The notes: generated from the sequence alone by a model not told the origin. A DNA stretch of 64,000 bases from Candidatus Marimicrobium litorale (GCF_026262645.1 NZ_SHNO01000001.1:2294001-2358000); one strand, 5' to 3'. Positions 1 to 9,066 are shown, counted from the stretch's first letter. A program made the numbers and translations.

Positions 1-27
1 CGAGCTACCAGGCTGCTCCACCCCGCA
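1..27 (-). tRNA. tRNA-fMet (initiator), 5' part only
   Basis: The reverse complement of the first 27 bases matches the acceptor and D-arm start of bacterial initiator tRNA (GCGGGGTGGAGCAGCC, then TGGTAGCTCG). The anticodon and 3' half lie outside the window. In many gammaproteobacteria an initiator tRNA lies between the secG/tRNA-Leu block and rimP-nusA-infB, and the tRNA-Leu and secG found further along here fit that order. Base 1 appears to be T rather than the C of E. coli. The anticodon is not visible, so identity rests on the 5' half only. Confidence 0.8.
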
Positions 28-234
28 TCAAACTTCCTCGACCGCAACGAGCCCCTTGGCAAGTCACTTGTGAGCCCGTCTGGTTGTCGGGCCCCGTTTT
101 CGAGGCTGTGCATTATAGGGAGGGGGTACCTACCGGTCAACCGCAAGACGAGGAAAAGCTGGCCTATCCACCCACAATCGCGTCATTTAACGGGTGCTCC
201 CGCGAACCTGATGCGTTGTTGTCATAATCTTATT

Positions 235-253
235 GACAATCATTCTCATTACG
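235..253 (+). promoter_or_regulatory. Fur-like box upstream of bfd
   Basis: The 19 bases starting GACAATCATTCTCATTAC match about 13 of 19 positions of the classical Fur consensus. The site is 43 bp upstream of the bfd start, where it could overlap the promoter. Similar sites precede bfr and both sides of the feo locus in this window, which supports iron regulation. Binding is inferred from sequence only. Confidence 0.6.
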
Positions 254-295
254 ATTAATGTTGCGACTCTCTAACGGTATTACGGATTTCGACAA

Positions 296-499
296 ATGTA
301 CGTTTGTCTCTGCAAAGGTATCACCGACACCCAGATTCGCGAGGCAGTCCAGCAGGGTGCACACTCCCTCAAGGATGTGCGCAACACATTGGGGGTGGCC
401 AGCCAGTGCGGCAAATGTGGCGTGCTCACGCGGGAGATACTGCGCGAAACCGTGCTGGATAACAGCAACGAGCAGGAGCTGTTCTACGCCCTCACCTAG
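296..499 (+). CDS. bfd: Bacterioferritin-associated ferredoxin
   Basis: A 67-residue protein with the BFD-like [2Fe-2S] cysteine pattern: Cys4-x-Cys6 at the N-terminus (MYVCLCKGIT) and Cys38-x-x-Cys41 in SQCGKCG. The length is normal for Bfd. In the family, Bfd docks on bacterioferritin and passes electrons to reduce the stored ferric core, releasing Fe(II) under iron starvation. The bfr gene follows on the same strand after about 208 bp. A Fur-like site lies just upstream, consistent with induction at low iron. The ATG at 296 gives the canonical N-terminus. Confidence 0.93.
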   Translation: MYVCLCKGITDTQIREAVQQGAHSLKDVRNTLGVASQCGKCGVLTREILRETVLDNSNEQELFYALT

Positions 500-605
500 C
501 CTGTTCGCTTGCCACTGCAAGCATCTCGCAACGACCTGATACAGCGAGGCTGACCCTCCCCCCCACACACGGCATTCGCAGGGCGACACAAGTGCGAATC
601 GCTCT

Positions 606-624
606 GATTTTCATTCTCATTAGT
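606..624 (+). promoter_or_regulatory. Weak Fur-like box upstream of bfr
   Basis: A stretch containing TTTTCATTCTCATTAGT resembles a degenerate Fur site (about 12 of 19 matches). Its CATTCTCATTA core also occurs in the bfd site at 235-253. It lies about 84 bp before the bfr start. The shared core suggests separate iron control of bfr, but the match is weak. Confidence 0.4.
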
Positions 625-707
625 TCATATAAATCAATAGCTTATGATTGACGAAGCGCTGCGCTCGTCGCATACTTCGCATCTTTTCAGGCCGATGGAG
701 TAGCATC

Positions 708-1184
708 ATGAAGGGCGACGCAACAGTCATTGAACATCTCAACAAGATCCTGGGCAACGAGCTTGTTGCGATCAACCAGTATTTCCTGCACTCGCGCATG
801 TACAAAGACTGGGGCCTGAAGGAGCTGGCCGAACACGAGTACGAAGAATCTATCGACGAAATGAAGCACGCGGACAAGCTCACCGAGCGCATTTTATTTC
901 TCGAAGGTTTGCCCAATCTGCAGGATTTAGGGAAGCTGCTTATCGGGGAAAATACCGCAGAAATGCTCAAGTGCGACCTGCAACTGGAAATGATAGCAAT
1001 CCCCGACCTCAGGGAGGCCATCGCCTACTGTGAGTCCGTAAAGGATTACGTGTCACGGGAATTGCTGGAAGACATCCTGGAGTCTGAGGAAGAGCATGTA
1101 GACTGGATTGAAACCCAGCTGGGCCTCATCGAAAAAGTCGGCCTGCAAAATTACCTGCAGAGCGCGATGGACGACGCAACCTGA
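708..1184 (+). CDS. bfr: Bacterioferritin
   Basis: A 158-residue ferritin-like four-helix protein beginning [15 protein letters not shown], the normal Bfr N-terminus. An upstream in-frame ATG at 648 would add 20 residues unlike the family and is rejected. Ferroxidase ligands are visible: Glu in [10 protein letters not shown], the [13 protein letters not shown] segment with Glu and His, and [10 protein letters not shown] near the C-terminus. The haem-ligand Met is in the IDEMKHAD segment. Bfr forms a 24-subunit shell that oxidises Fe(II) and stores it as a mineral core. It is paired with bfd upstream, which would serve to mobilise that iron. Confidence 0.95.
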   Translation: MKGDATVIEHLNKILGNELVAINQYFLHSRMYKDWGLKELAEHEYEESIDEMKHADKLTERILFLEGLPNLQDLGKLLIGENTAEMLKCDLQLEMIAIPDLREAIAYCESVKDYVSRELLEDILESEEEHVDWIETQLGLIEKVGLQNYLQSAMDDAT

Positions 1185-1260
1185 AGAACTCCGCTGCGCA
1201 GCCATGCCTGTCAAACAGCTATTCGGCGCAATGTGGCGGAAAATGCCCAGTGTCTCCAGC

Positions 1261-1296
1261 ACACCTCATGCTCAGCAATCGCTAAGGATGAGGTGT
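1261..1296 (+). terminator. Hairpin downstream of bfr
   Basis: ACACCTCAT (1261-1269) and ATGAGGTGT (1288-1296) form a 9-bp stem with an 18-nt loop, 76 bp after the bfr stop. Only a short T run follows, so termination would be inefficient. A second inverted repeat with a proper T run lies just downstream (1330-1412) and may be the real end of the bfr transcript. Confidence 0.35.
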
Positions 1297-1491
1297 TTGC
1301 AAACGTGCGACCTCAATTACAGCTCCACCAAAACACCTGCAAATGAGGTCTGTTTTACGGGATCGCGCAGCATAACCCACAGGCACTCCGCAGTGAATGC
1401 AGGTGTTTTTTTGCAGATATCTCTCTCTTGCACAGCTGGGACACTGCCTAGTTGATAACACTTTTTCTTTCGGCGGTCGTTCCATCAGCAT
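1282..1491 (-). CDS. Possible small zinc-ribbon protein
   Basis: A 69-residue frame with two CxxC knuckles (CPSC and CIHC) separated by ten residues, followed by a further CRC. This is the spacing of a small zinc ribbon. The start may be ATG 1491 or ATG 1485 (MERPPKEKV). No strong ribosome-binding site is seen before either. It lies alone between bfr (plus) and tRNA-Leu (minus), in the direction of secG. The cysteine pattern is the only support, so a chance frame remains possible. No specific family is recognised. Confidence 0.42.
   Translation of the reverse strand: MLMERPPKEKVLSTRQCPSCARERYLQKNTCIHCGVPVGYAARSRKTDLICRCFGGAVIEVARLQTPHP
1330..1412 (+). repeat. 12-bp perfect inverted repeat with long loop and T run
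   Basis: AAAACACCTGCA (1330-1341) is exactly complementary to TGCAGGTGTTTT (1398-1409), separated by 56 bases and followed directly by three more T. In plus-strand RNA this would be a long stem ending in U7, similar to an intrinsic terminator with an extended loop. It could end bfr transcription. It lies inside the antisense zinc-ribbon reading frame, so coding constraint is an alternative source of part of the similarity. Confidence 0.4.
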
Positions 1492-1824
1492 TAGGGCCGC
1501 AGCCCCTGCCGATCAGAGTGCAGCGGCAAAAAGACCGGGAAAAGAAAGCCACCACTTGGGGAAGTGGTGCAGAGATACGATCGGCTGCAACGACAGCGAC
1601 CTGCTCGAGCAGCACCAATGACGAAAACAAATTGACCGACTGTCTACCCGTTCCCGGGGAGCAACCGGGTCAGTCCTTTGCGGATTCTGGGAAGAGGGGG
1701 TAACAGACCTGTCGAGCGGTCAGCGCCTTGTGATCGATCATCGTGTGATTTCCACACCGCCCGCAGACTTTCCGGATCGCAAGCAGCAAAGCGTTAAGCA
1801 GGGCCCGAGCGTCAACACTAGATA
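1492..1824. other. Non-coding stretch, no gene recognised
   Basis: No reading frame here has a convincing start, codon pattern or motif. The stretch lies downstream of the secG-tRNA-Leu transcript and upstream of the possible zinc-ribbon gene, and might hold the latter's promoter. No clear -35/-10 pair was found. Confidence 0.5.
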
Positions 1825-1848
1825 AATCAAGCGCTCGGGTTGAGCGCC
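1825..1848 (-). terminator. Probable terminator after tRNA-Leu
   Basis: On the minus strand GCGCTC-AACCC-GAGCGC forms a 6-bp GC-rich stem, followed by TTGATTTAT. It lies 22 bp beyond the tRNA-Leu 3' end and could end the tpiA-secG-tRNA-Leu transcript. The T tract is interrupted, so the call is moderate. Confidence 0.42.
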
Positions 1849-1869
1849 AGCGTTTGTCAAACAGTTAAA

Positions 1870-1955
1870 TGGTGCCGAAGGCGGGACTTGAACCCGCACG
1901 AGCAAAGCTCACTACCCCCTCAAGATAGCGTGTCTACCAATTCCACCACTTCGGC
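1870..1955 (-). tRNA. tRNA-Leu (anticodon GAG)
   Basis: The minus strand reads as an 86-nt class II tRNA. The acceptor stem GCCGAAG pairs with CTTCGGC, the D-arm contains GGAATTGGTAGACAC, and the anticodon arm CTATC-TTGAGGG-GGTAG presents GAG. A long variable arm and a TTCAAGTCCC T-loop follow, then A and an encoded CCA end at 1870. It is closely related to E. coli tRNA-Leu(GAG). It lies 18 bp after secG, the usual place in gammaproteobacteria, and is probably processed from the secG transcript. Confidence 0.96.
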
Positions 1956-1973
1956 AATAAACCACTTTTCCAG

Positions 1974-2357
1974 TTAATCGAGTTTCGGCAGGTCATCTCC
2001 GCCGGCATCACTGGCGGCCGGGACGACCGTATCCACTTGCGGCAACTCATCGTCAACCGCTGGCGCGACATCCTGTAAAACGGCCGCTTCCGGGATAGCG
2101 AGATCGAGGTCATCGACCACCGATGACTTCTGGTTAACAATCAGCGCCAACCCAAAGCTGGTAGCAAAAAACAGGGCAACCAGCCACGCCGTCGCGCGAG
2201 TGAGCACATTACCGCCACCGTCTGCGCCGAACAGGGTTTGCGATGCGCCCGCACCAAACGAGGCGCCGACGTCGGCCCCCTTGCCCTGCTGCAGCATGAT
2301 CAGGCCGATAATGCCCAAAGACAAGACCAGGTGCGTTATCAATACAATCTGTTCCAT
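1974..2357 (-). CDS. secG: Preprotein translocase subunit SecG
   Basis: A 127-residue inner-membrane protein with two predicted membrane helices (about residues 2-22 and 55-75). The conserved linker GKGADVGASFGAGASQTLFG lies between them. SecG associates with SecYE and assists SecA-driven protein export. The ATG at 2357 gives the family N-terminus MEQIVLITHLVL. The ten-residue extension upstream is unlikely. The C-terminal tail is acidic and low complexity, as often seen in SecG. It lies 39 bp downstream of tpiA and just before tRNA-Leu, the usual order. Confidence 0.93.
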   Translation of the reverse strand: MEQIVLITHLVLSLGIIGLIMLQQGKGADVGASFGAGASQTLFGADGGGNVLTRATAWLVALFFATSFGLALIVNQKSSVVDDLDLAIPEAAVLQDVAPAVDDELPQVDTVVPAASDAGGDDLPKLD

Positions 2358-2396
2358 AATTCCAGTGCCCTCCGCGGGACGGACCATACTTTGTTG

Positions 2397-3143
2397 TCAG
2401 ATGCTAGCGGCACCGACAATTGACAAAAATTCACTCGCGACCAGCGACGCTCCCCCTACCAGCGCCCCGTCGATATCCTCTTCGGCGAAGAGCTCCCGGG
2501 CATTATCCGCCTTGACGCTGCCGCCGTAGAGCACGCGTGCTGTCGCCGCGTCTACACCTGCGATTCCTTCCAGCACCAACTTTATATGAGCGTGCATAGC
2601 CTGTGCCTGCTGTGGCGATGCCGTCAATCCAGTGCCAATAGCCCATACCGGTTCATAGGCGACAACCAGGCTGTCAATACCGGCCTGAGCCTTCAAAGCG
2701 CCTAGCAGTTGCGCGGCGACCACACTTTCCGCATCGCCCGATTCACGCTGTTCCCGGGTCTCGCCGACACAAACAATAGGCGACAATCCCGCCTCTATAG
2801 CAGCTGCCAGCTTCGCCGCCACCAGCGCATCGGACTCACCGTGATACTGACGGCGCTCGGAATGTCCCAGAATAACCCAACGACACCCCATATCGAACAA
2901 CATAACCGGCGATACTTCACCCGTATAAGCACCCGTCGCCCTGTGACTACAGTCCTGAGCACCGACAGCAATGGGAGAGGACGCAACCACTTTCACTGCC
3001 TGCCCGAGGTGCACATAGGCAGGACAAACGGCAACGTCCACCCCGGATGTCTGCACGGCCAGAGCCAGTTCTCCCAGCAACGCGGCCACAGTAGCCTCGG
3101 AGCCGTTCATCTTCCAGTTACCGACAACCAGAAGCTGGCTCAT
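2397..3143 (-). CDS. tpiA: Triosephosphate isomerase
   Basis: A 248-residue TIM-barrel enzyme that interconverts dihydroxyacetone phosphate and glyceraldehyde 3-phosphate in glycolysis and gluconeogenesis. The substrate-binding N-K in GNWKMNGS, the catalytic His in ILGHSERR, the catalytic Glu in AYEPVWAIGTG and the phosphate-binding LYGGSVKADN and VGGASL loops are all present. The ATG at 3143 has AGAGGAG about 5 bases upstream and gives the normal N-terminus. tpiA usually follows glmM directly, but here about 1.7 kb separates them, filled by an SGNH gene and a copy of the glmM 3' end. Confidence 0.97.
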   Translation of the reverse strand: MSQLLVVGNWKMNGSEATVAALLGELALAVQTSGVDVAVCPAYVHLGQAVKVVASSPIAVGAQDCSHRATGAYTGEVSPVMLFDMGCRWVILGHSERRQYHGESDALVAAKLAAAIEAGLSPIVCVGETREQRESGDAESVVAAQLLGALKAQAGIDSLVVAYEPVWAIGTGLTASPQQAQAMHAHIKLVLEGIAGVDAATARVLYGGSVKADNARELFAEEDIDGALVGGASLVASEFLSIVGAASI

Positions 3144-3222
3144 AAGAACTCCTCTAGAAATGGTGATGCGCACCAAAAAAAGCGGCGGCAATGGTAACCA
3201 AGTTAACCTCTGCTGACAAGAT

Positions 3223-3305
3223 GGGCGTTTGCCCGATGAGGCATCTCAGCCCAGAACCCGCTCTGCCTCTGCAGCCAGCTCCGCACAAAGCCTATCTACT
3301 GCCGC
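3223..3305 (-). pseudogene. Duplicate 3' end of glmM with downstream hairpin
   Basis: The last 57 bases before the TGA at 3246-3248 match the end of intact glmM (4876-4932) at about 45 of 57 positions. They translate to [18 protein letters not shown], against [18 protein letters not shown] in GlmM. The similarity continues past the stop into a small hairpin (GGGC-AAAC-GCCC at 3223-3234) that parallels the one after glmM (4853-4865). Upstream of about 3305 the similarity ends. The fragment is in the same frame as the stop codon of the SGNH gene at 3339. It looks like a flanking relic of the event that placed that gene here. Confidence 0.75.
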
Positions 3306-3338
3306 AGCCCACAACGCGCTAGCGCTTGCTGCAACGGC

Positions 3339-4631
3339 TCAGTCACCCGGCGCAGGGGCCGCGTCCAGCTCGGCGTATCGGTCGGCAATTCTTTTCAGTT
3401 CGCCATCGTTTCGGTTTACAGGCTCCGCTTGTGCAGCCGGCATCCACCCGAGGTCAAAGGCGGAGTAATACGTGTACAGCAACTGATCAACGCGGCTGGC
3501 GGGCAGCGCGTCAAGTTCGGCCTGTTCGGCGATGTCCCGGTAAAGGGTCGCCGCTGCGAGCCGATTGGCCGCCTCTGCCCAGTGCCGATCGTTCTCGAAA
3601 TGCCAGTCTTTGTAGTCGTAACCCGGAGTCGTGGCGGCGAAGCGTGCGTAGAGGTCGATGACGGGAATATTGTCCGGGATGAACTCTTTCACCAGGCTGC
3701 CATTACCCGTGGGCAGTAATACAACATAAAAGCGGGCGCCGTTTACCGCCGCAAGTGTCTGCCACTTTTCGAGCAGTGCCTGAAAGACGGCCAGGCTCCG
3801 GGTGACGTCCGGGTTGTCTGTGCCCTCGCGAATACTACTGCCGACCGATTTTGCGCGATCTGACCGCATGCGTTTTCGCACGTGCTTGTCGGCATGTTTT
3901 TCCTGCAGAATACGTGCATCCAACCCTTCCCAATCATTCTTGCGCGGGCGCACCCTGTTATAACCGTCCTGCAGCAGGTAGGTCAGGTGCAGGCGAGAAA
4001 TCAACTTGATCCACCAGGGCGTCGCCAGCGCGGGATTACGTTGCAGTTCCCCGCCCTGGTTCAGGTAGAACAGATCATTTTCGTAGATGTTCCGGATATC
4101 GTTGATACAGAAAACGTAAAAGACCTGGTCGAGCGTCGCACTGAGGTCGGCATGTTTATACGCGAGGAACGACTGGTCCGTCCCGTATCCGCTCTGACCA
4201 AAGTTCAGCACGTTGAAATCCCGGCCTGACCGGTTCAACAGGTAGTCCAATGGCTCAGTAAAGGAGTAAGGGCCCGGCAAACCCATGTTCTCCATATAGG
4301 AGTCACCGAAGAAGCCCACGTTGGTGGCGTCTTTCAGATCGTGCAGCCCGAAGTCCCGGTGTTGACGCATACCATGATTGTTATAGATCACCAGATGCGG
4401 GGCCCGGGTGTCGGGATGGTGCACGGTGCGCCGGGCATTGGGCGGACGCGTCGTGATCCGCAAGCTATCTGCCTGGAAGCGGGCGTCGGCCGCGTATTCG
4501 TACTTTGGGTAAAGGGTCCGCAGCAGAACCTCGGCAATAGCAAACGTCACCAGGATGGATACCAGAACCGTAAGCGTGTTCAGTATCCAACTTTTCACTG
4601 CAGCGAACCCCATCGTCTGAGTATAAGACAA
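3339..4631 (-). CDS. SGNH/GDSL-like hydrolase, membrane-anchored
   Basis: A 430-residue protein with one N-terminal membrane helix (about residues 14-36) and an SGNH-fold domain outside the membrane. The blocks are visible: GDSYMENMG (nucleophile Ser), NFGQSGYGTDQ (block II Gly), CINDIRN (block III Asn) and DWHFENDRHWAEAAN (catalytic Asp/His region). Such proteins are esterases or O-acyltransferases that often act on cell-surface glycans, but the substrate is unknown. It interrupts the normal glmM-tpiA order and is flanked by two copies of the glmM 3' end, which suggests acquisition by recombination. The start could also be the ATG at residue 7. Confidence 0.7.
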   Translation of the reverse strand: MSYTQTMGFAAVKSWILNTLTVLVSILVTFAIAEVLLRTLYPKYEYAADARFQADSLRITTRPPNARRTVHHPDTRAPHLVIYNNHGMRQHRDFGLHDLKDATNVGFFGDSYMENMGLPGPYSFTEPLDYLLNRSGRDFNVLNFGQSGYGTDQSFLAYKHADLSATLDQVFYVFCINDIRNIYENDLFYLNQGGELQRNPALATPWWIKLISRLHLTYLLQDGYNRVRPRKNDWEGLDARILQEKHADKHVRKRMRSDRAKSVGSSIREGTDNPDVTRSLAVFQALLEKWQTLAAVNGARFYVVLLPTGNGSLVKEFIPDNIPVIDLYARFAATTPGYDYKDWHFENDRHWAEAANRLAAATLYRDIAEQAELDALPASRVDQLLYTYYSAFDLGWMPAAQAEPVNRNDGELKRIADRYAELDAAPAPGD

Positions 4632-4852
4632 GTAAACTGTCCATCGATAGTAGATTGCCGCACTGATAAAGTTGACTGAGCTGGCGACATTCGCGAGTTG
4701 CGCATTTATTGGCCTGCAAACTTGTTCGCGGCGGTGCTCGTAACGAGCATGTTAGTCCATACCTGAGCGAGCACACGCAACGGTATTAAAAAATTGACTG
4801 TCACCTTCAGCGGACTTTTCCCTTAACGCCACTGAGGATCGCCCGACCGAAG

Positions 4853-4932
4853 GGGCCTTTGGCCCGCGAGGTAAATCAGCCCAGGATTCGCTCTACCTCT
4901 GCCGCAAGCTCGGCACACAGCTCATCCACGGC
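4853..4932 (-). repeat. Intact glmM 3' end and hairpin, copy 2 of a duplicated segment
   Basis: The last 19 codons of glmM plus the GGGCC-AAA-GGCCC hairpin after its stop are partly repeated at 3223-3305. The two copies lie in the same orientation on either side of the SGNH gene. The hairpin has no T run, so strong intrinsic termination is unlikely. Confidence 0.65.
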
Positions 4933-6225
4933 ACCGGCATCCCTGCCCTCCACCATGACCCGAACCTTTGGCTCCGTGCCGGAGGGGCGCAACAAGACGC
5001 GACCCTCCCCCTTCAAGCGCTGCTCGACCGATGACGCCGCCTCACTGATACCGGGGTAATCTGCCAATTGCACCTTTCCTTTGACACCCACGTTAATCAT
5101 GGTCTGGGGGCACATCGAAATACCAGTCCGCAGCACTGCCATGTCCCCCCCCGCCGCCTGCAGGGCCATAAGAACCTGCAGGGAGGCGATGATACCATCC
5201 CCCGTAGTGGTGACGTTGGAGCAGATAATATGGCCTGAAGACTCACCGCCGAGGTGCCAGCCATTGGCCTCCATCAATGCTTTCACATAGCGGTCGCCCA
5301 CCTGGGCCCGCACAAAATCCAGCCCCGCGTCGCGCAGTGCCAGCTCCAGCCCTAGGTTGGACATCTGCGTACCGACGATACCTGCATCGCTGGTGCCGTG
5401 GCTCAACTGGTGCATAGCGATGATGTAAACCAGCTCATCCCCGTCGACAATGTCGCCATCGCGGTCTGTCATCAGGACTCGATCACCATCGCCGTCGTAG
5501 GCAATGCCAATATCGGCCCCGCTATCCTTGACCATCGAGGAGAGGGCAGACATATCCGTTGAACCGACACCTTCATTGATATTAAAGCCATCCGGCTGTA
5601 CACCCATGGTAATGACATCGGCACCCAGTTCGCCGAGGACCGCGGGGGCAATGTGATAAGTCGCCCCGTGCGCGCAATCCACCACGACCTTCAAGCCTCG
5701 CAGACTGAAATCCTCGGGGACAGTCGATTTACAGAACTCGATATAGCGTCCCGCAGCGTCGTCGATACGCAACACCTTGCCGATTTCGCGCGACGACACA
5801 GTGGACAACTCCAGCTCCAGCTCCGCCTCTATTGCGTGCTCCATTTCATCGGACAACTTGGCCCCGTCGGGCCCAAAAAATTTGATTCCGTTGTCATAAA
5901 ACGGATTATGCGAAGCACTGATGACGATGCCCGCCTCGGCATTCTGCTTTGGGGTCATGTGAGCAATGGCGGGGGTGGGCATGGGGCCCATCAGCTTGAC
6001 GTCTACACCGGCCGACACCAGCCCCGCCTCGAGAGCAGACTCAAGCATATAACCTGAAATCCGCGTGTCCTTGCCAATCATGACCAGGGCGCGACCGCCC
6101 TGCCCCAAACTGCGCGAAAATACGCGGCCACTGGCCCACCCCAACTTGAGCATAAACTCGGGCGTAATCGGAAATTCACCTACCTTCCCGCGGATGCCGT
6201 CTGTCCCAAAGTACCGTTTAGTCAC
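4876..6225 (-). CDS. glmM: Phosphoglucosamine mutase
   Basis: A 449-residue enzyme that converts glucosamine-6-phosphate to glucosamine-1-phosphate for peptidoglycan and LPS precursors. The four alpha-D-phosphohexomutase motifs are intact: the phosphoserine loop [17 protein letters not shown] near residue 100, the metal-binding DGDGDR near 245, the sugar-binding GGESSGH near 325, and the phosphate-binding [15 protein letters not shown] near the C-terminus. The length is typical. Its start overlaps the end of folP by 8 bp, indicating translational coupling in the ftsH-folP-glmM operon. Confidence 0.97.
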   Translation of the reverse strand: MTKRYFGTDGIRGKVGEFPITPEFMLKLGWASGRVFSRSLGQGGRALVMIGKDTRISGYMLESALEAGLVSAGVDVKLMGPMPTPAIAHMTPKQNAEAGIVISASHNPFYDNGIKFFGPDGAKLSDEMEHAIEAELELELSTVSSREIGKVLRIDDAAGRYIEFCKSTVPEDFSLRGLKVVVDCAHGATYHIAPAVLGELGADVITMGVQPDGFNINEGVGSTDMSALSSMVKDSGADIGIAYDGDGDRVLMTDRDGDIVDGDELVYIIAMHQLSHGTSDAGIVGTQMSNLGLELALRDAGLDFVRAQVGDRYVKALMEANGWHLGGESSGHIICSNVTTTGDGIIASLQVLMALQAAGGDMAVLRTGISMCPQTMINVGVKGKVQLADYPGISEAASSVEQRLKGEGRVLLRPSGTEPKVRVMVEGRDAGAVDELCAELAAEVERILG

Positions 6226-7105
6226 TGTTTTTATTCTCCACTTTTCGCAAGGCCGTCACCATGGCCAACGCGTCCACTGTGGCCGCGACGTCATGCGCAC
6301 GCACCACGCCAGCGCCACGCTCCACCGCCAACAAGGCAAGCGCCAGACTTGCGGGCAAACGCTGCCCGACTTCACGCCCCAATAGTTTGCCAATCATCGA
6401 TTTGCGCGACAATCCTACCAGCAGGGGAAATCCCAGCGCGCCAAGACGCGGCAACTCGCGCAGCAGAATAAGATTGTGTGCAACGGTTTTGCCGAAGCCA
6501 AATCCAGGGTCCAGCAAGAGGCGCTGAGGCGCTATACCGGCGGCAGTGCAGGCATCGACGCGGGCGCCCAGATAGTCACTGACTTCGCTAACGACATCCT
6601 CATAGTGCGGCGCCGCCTGCATGGAACCCGGTTCGCCCTGCATATGCATCAGGCAGACCGGCAATCCTGAATCGGCGGCGGCGGCCAACGCACCCTCTCG
6701 GGTCAGGGCGCGCACATCATTGATTAAACCGGCACCGAGTCGGGCTGCCTCAGACATCAAGGCGGGCGTACTGGTATCCACCGATACGACCACATCCAAC
6801 TCCGCATTGATTCTCTCGATCAGAGGTAACACGCGGTCCATTTCCTCGGCAACCGAGACAGGGGCTGCGCCCGGTCGAGTGGATTCACCACCAATATCAA
6901 GCACGCGAGCACCCTCAGAGACCATGTCTCGGGCGCGGGCCAGCGCCTGATGTATATCCAGACGGGCATCGCGGAAAAGCGCTCCTCCATCGGAGAAGGA
7001 GTCGGGGGTCGTGTTGATCACACCCATGACGACGGGTCGATCGAGGGATAAGGTGCGCCCGGCGCATTCAAGCGCCGGGCCTATTAAGGCATCAGGGAAA
7101 GGCAC
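6218..7105 (-). CDS. folP: Dihydropteroate synthase
   Basis: A 295-residue TIM-barrel enzyme that condenses 6-hydroxymethyl-dihydropterin pyrophosphate with p-aminobenzoate in folate synthesis; it is the sulfonamide target. The signatures are [14 protein letters not shown] near the N-terminus, [12 protein letters not shown], the acceptor region DPGFGFGKT, and GLSRKSMIG, which carries the Ser-Arg-Lys loop. It lies 14 bp after ftsH and overlaps glmM by 8 bp, the standard gammaproteobacterial arrangement. Length and motifs show no defect. Confidence 0.96.
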   Translation of the reverse strand: MPFPDALIGPALECAGRTLSLDRPVVMGVINTTPDSFSDGGALFRDARLDIHQALARARDMVSEGARVLDIGGESTRPGAAPVSVAEEMDRVLPLIERINAELDVVVSVDTSTPALMSEAARLGAGLINDVRALTREGALAAAADSGLPVCLMHMQGEPGSMQAAPHYEDVVSEVSDYLGARVDACTAAGIAPQRLLLDPGFGFGKTVAHNLILLRELPRLGALGFPLLVGLSRKSMIGKLLGREVGQRLPASLALALLAVERGAGVVRAHDVAATVDALAMVTALRKVENKNSD

Positions 7106-7119
7106 TCGGCCCTGAAATA

Positions 7120-9066
7120 TCAGTGTTCGCCCGCGGGACCGCCAATCGGACTGCCGGAAGAATCCTGCTGGCCCGAGTCATCACCGGCCTCTTGTGGATC
7201 CGGCATGGCATCGCCACCAGAGCCACCCCAATCCTTAGGCTCGCGCGGTTCACGGCCAGCCATGATGTCGTCGATCTGCTCGGAATCAATCGTTTCGTAC
7301 GTCATCAGGGCATCGGCCATCTTGTGCAGTTTCTCGACGTTTTCTTCCAGCAAACGCACCGCAATGGCATAACACTCATCTATTATACTGCGCACTTCCT
7401 CGTCGATCTGCTTGGCGGTCTCGCCGGACACCGACAGATGCTGCTGCCCCGCGCTGCGCCCAAGGAACACCTCTTCGGTCGCCTCGTCATACATCAATGG
7501 GCCCATCTTCTCGGACAGGCCCCACTTCGTGACCATATTGCGGGCAATTTCTGTCGCGCGCTGGATGTCGTTAGACGCACCTGTGGTTACGCCCTCCTTG
7601 CCCAGCGTCATCTCCTCGGCGATACGTCCGCCGAACAGGCTGCAAATTTGGCTTACGATATGCCGGCGACTGTGGCTGTAACGATCCTCTTCCGGCAAAA
7701 ACATGGTCACACCCAGCGCCCTGCCACGGGGAATAATGCTCACCTTGTAAACAGGATCGTGCTCCGGCACCAATCGACCGACAATCGCATGCCCTGCCTC
7801 GTGATAAGCCGTGTTTCTCTTCTCGTGTTCTGACATAACCATGGAGCGACGTTCGGCGCCCATCATTATTTTGTCTTTGGCCAGTTCAAACTGGTTCATG
7901 CCTACCGTACGCACATTGGCACGGGCCGCAAATAAAGCCGCCTCGTTAACCAGATTGGCAAGGTCCGCGCCAGAGAACCCGGGGGTGCCGCGCGCGATGC
8001 GCGACGGTGCCACATCTTCCGCCAATGGAACCTTGCGCATGTGCACTTTCAGGATTTGCTCGCGACCACGGATATCGGGCAGAGGCACCACCACCTGGCG
8101 GTCAAAGCGACCGGGACGCAGCAGCGCGGGATCCAGCACATCCGGGCGGTTGGTAGCGGCGATGACAATGACGCCGTCGTTTACTTCAAAGCCATCCATT
8201 TCGACCAACAGCTGGTTGAGTGTTTGCTCACGTTCATCGTGTCCGCCCCCAAGACCTGCACCGCGGTGGCGCCCTACGGCGTCGATCTCGTCGATAAATA
8301 TAATACAGGGAGCCTGTTTTTTAGCCTGGTCGAACATGTCGCGCACTCTGGACGCGCCGACACCGACAAACATCTCGACAAAATCGGAGCCTGATATAGA
8401 AAAGAAAGGTACCTTGGCTTCCCCGGCAATAGCTTTCGCCAACAACGTCTTACCCGTACCGGGCTGCCCTACCATCAACACGCCCCGGGGAATGCGTCCG
8501 CCCAGTTTCTGAAACCTGCTGGGATCACGCAAGAATTCAACCAGCTCTTGCACGTCCTCCTTGGCTTCATCGACACCCGCCACATCCGCAAACGTAGTGA
8601 CAATCTGATCCTCACCCAGCAACTTGGCCTTGCTCTTGCCAAAACTCATGGGGCCGCCACGGCCGCCACCACCGCCCTGCATCTGCCGCATAAAGAACAT
8701 AAAGACAGCAATAATAATCAGGATAGGAAAGCTCGCGACCAGCAGCTGTGTCCAAACGCTTTGTTGCTCAGGCTTACGACCCTCAACCTCGACGTTATGC
8801 TCGAGCAGGTCATCAATCAACTTCGGATCTTCCACCATGGGACGAATCGTTTCGAACCGCGTACCGTCATAGCGTTCGCCGGTGATGGTCAGCCCATCTA
8901 CCACCACCTTCTTCACCTGATCGGTCTGGATCTCGGAGATCAATTCGGAGTATCCAACCTGCTCAGTGGTTCCCTGCATGTTGAAGTTGTTAAAAACGGA
9001 CAACAAAACGGCGGCAATCACCAACCAGAGCAACAAATTCTTAACCATAGTGTTCAATGTCTTCAC
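7120..9066 (-). CDS. ftsH: ATP-dependent zinc metalloprotease FtsH
   Basis: A 648-residue membrane AAA+ protease that extracts and degrades membrane and short-lived cytosolic proteins, including sigma-32 and LpxC in E. coli. Two N-terminal membrane helices (about residues 8-27 and 105-125) flank a periplasmic domain. Walker A GQPGTGKT near 200, Walker [12 protein letters not shown], the SRH region and the zinc motif HEAGH near 420 are present. The C-terminal tail is Gly/Asp-rich. folP follows after 14 bp. rlmE lies 194 bp upstream on the same strand, as in the E. coli rlmE-ftsH pair. Confidence 0.97.
   Translation of the reverse strand: MKTLNTMVKNLLLWLVIAAVLLSVFNNFNMQGTTEQVGYSELISEIQTDQVKKVVVDGLTITGERYDGTRFETIRPMVEDPKLIDDLLEHNVEVEGRKPEQQSVWTQLLVASFPILIIIAVFMFFMRQMQGGGGGRGGPMSFGKSKAKLLGEDQIVTTFADVAGVDEAKEDVQELVEFLRDPSRFQKLGGRIPRGVLMVGQPGTGKTLLAKAIAGEAKVPFFSISGSDFVEMFVGVGASRVRDMFDQAKKQAPCIIFIDEIDAVGRHRGAGLGGGHDEREQTLNQLLVEMDGFEVNDGVIVIAATNRPDVLDPALLRPGRFDRQVVVPLPDIRGREQILKVHMRKVPLAEDVAPSRIARGTPGFSGADLANLVNEAALFAARANVRTVGMNQFELAKDKIMMGAERRSMVMSEHEKRNTAYHEAGHAIVGRLVPEHDPVYKVSIIPRGRALGVTMFLPEEDRYSHSRRHIVSQICSLFGGRIAEEMTLGKEGVTTGASNDIQRATEIARNMVTKWGLSEKMGPLMYDEATEEVFLGRSAGQQHLSVSGETAKQIDEEVRSIIDECYAIAVRLLEENVEKLHKMADALMTYETIDSEQIDDIMAGREPREPKDWGGSGGDAMPDPQEAGDDSGQQDSSGSPIGGPAGEH

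Noticed and set aside
1452-1703. 83-residue plus-strand frame upstream of tRNA-Leu
   Set aside because: Codon use and composition are unlike the neighbouring genes, and no ribosome-binding site is present.
3223-4932. Insertion sequence or transposon around the SGNH gene
   Set aside because: No transposase or terminal inverted repeats are seen; the flanking repeat is a gene end, which fits recombination better.
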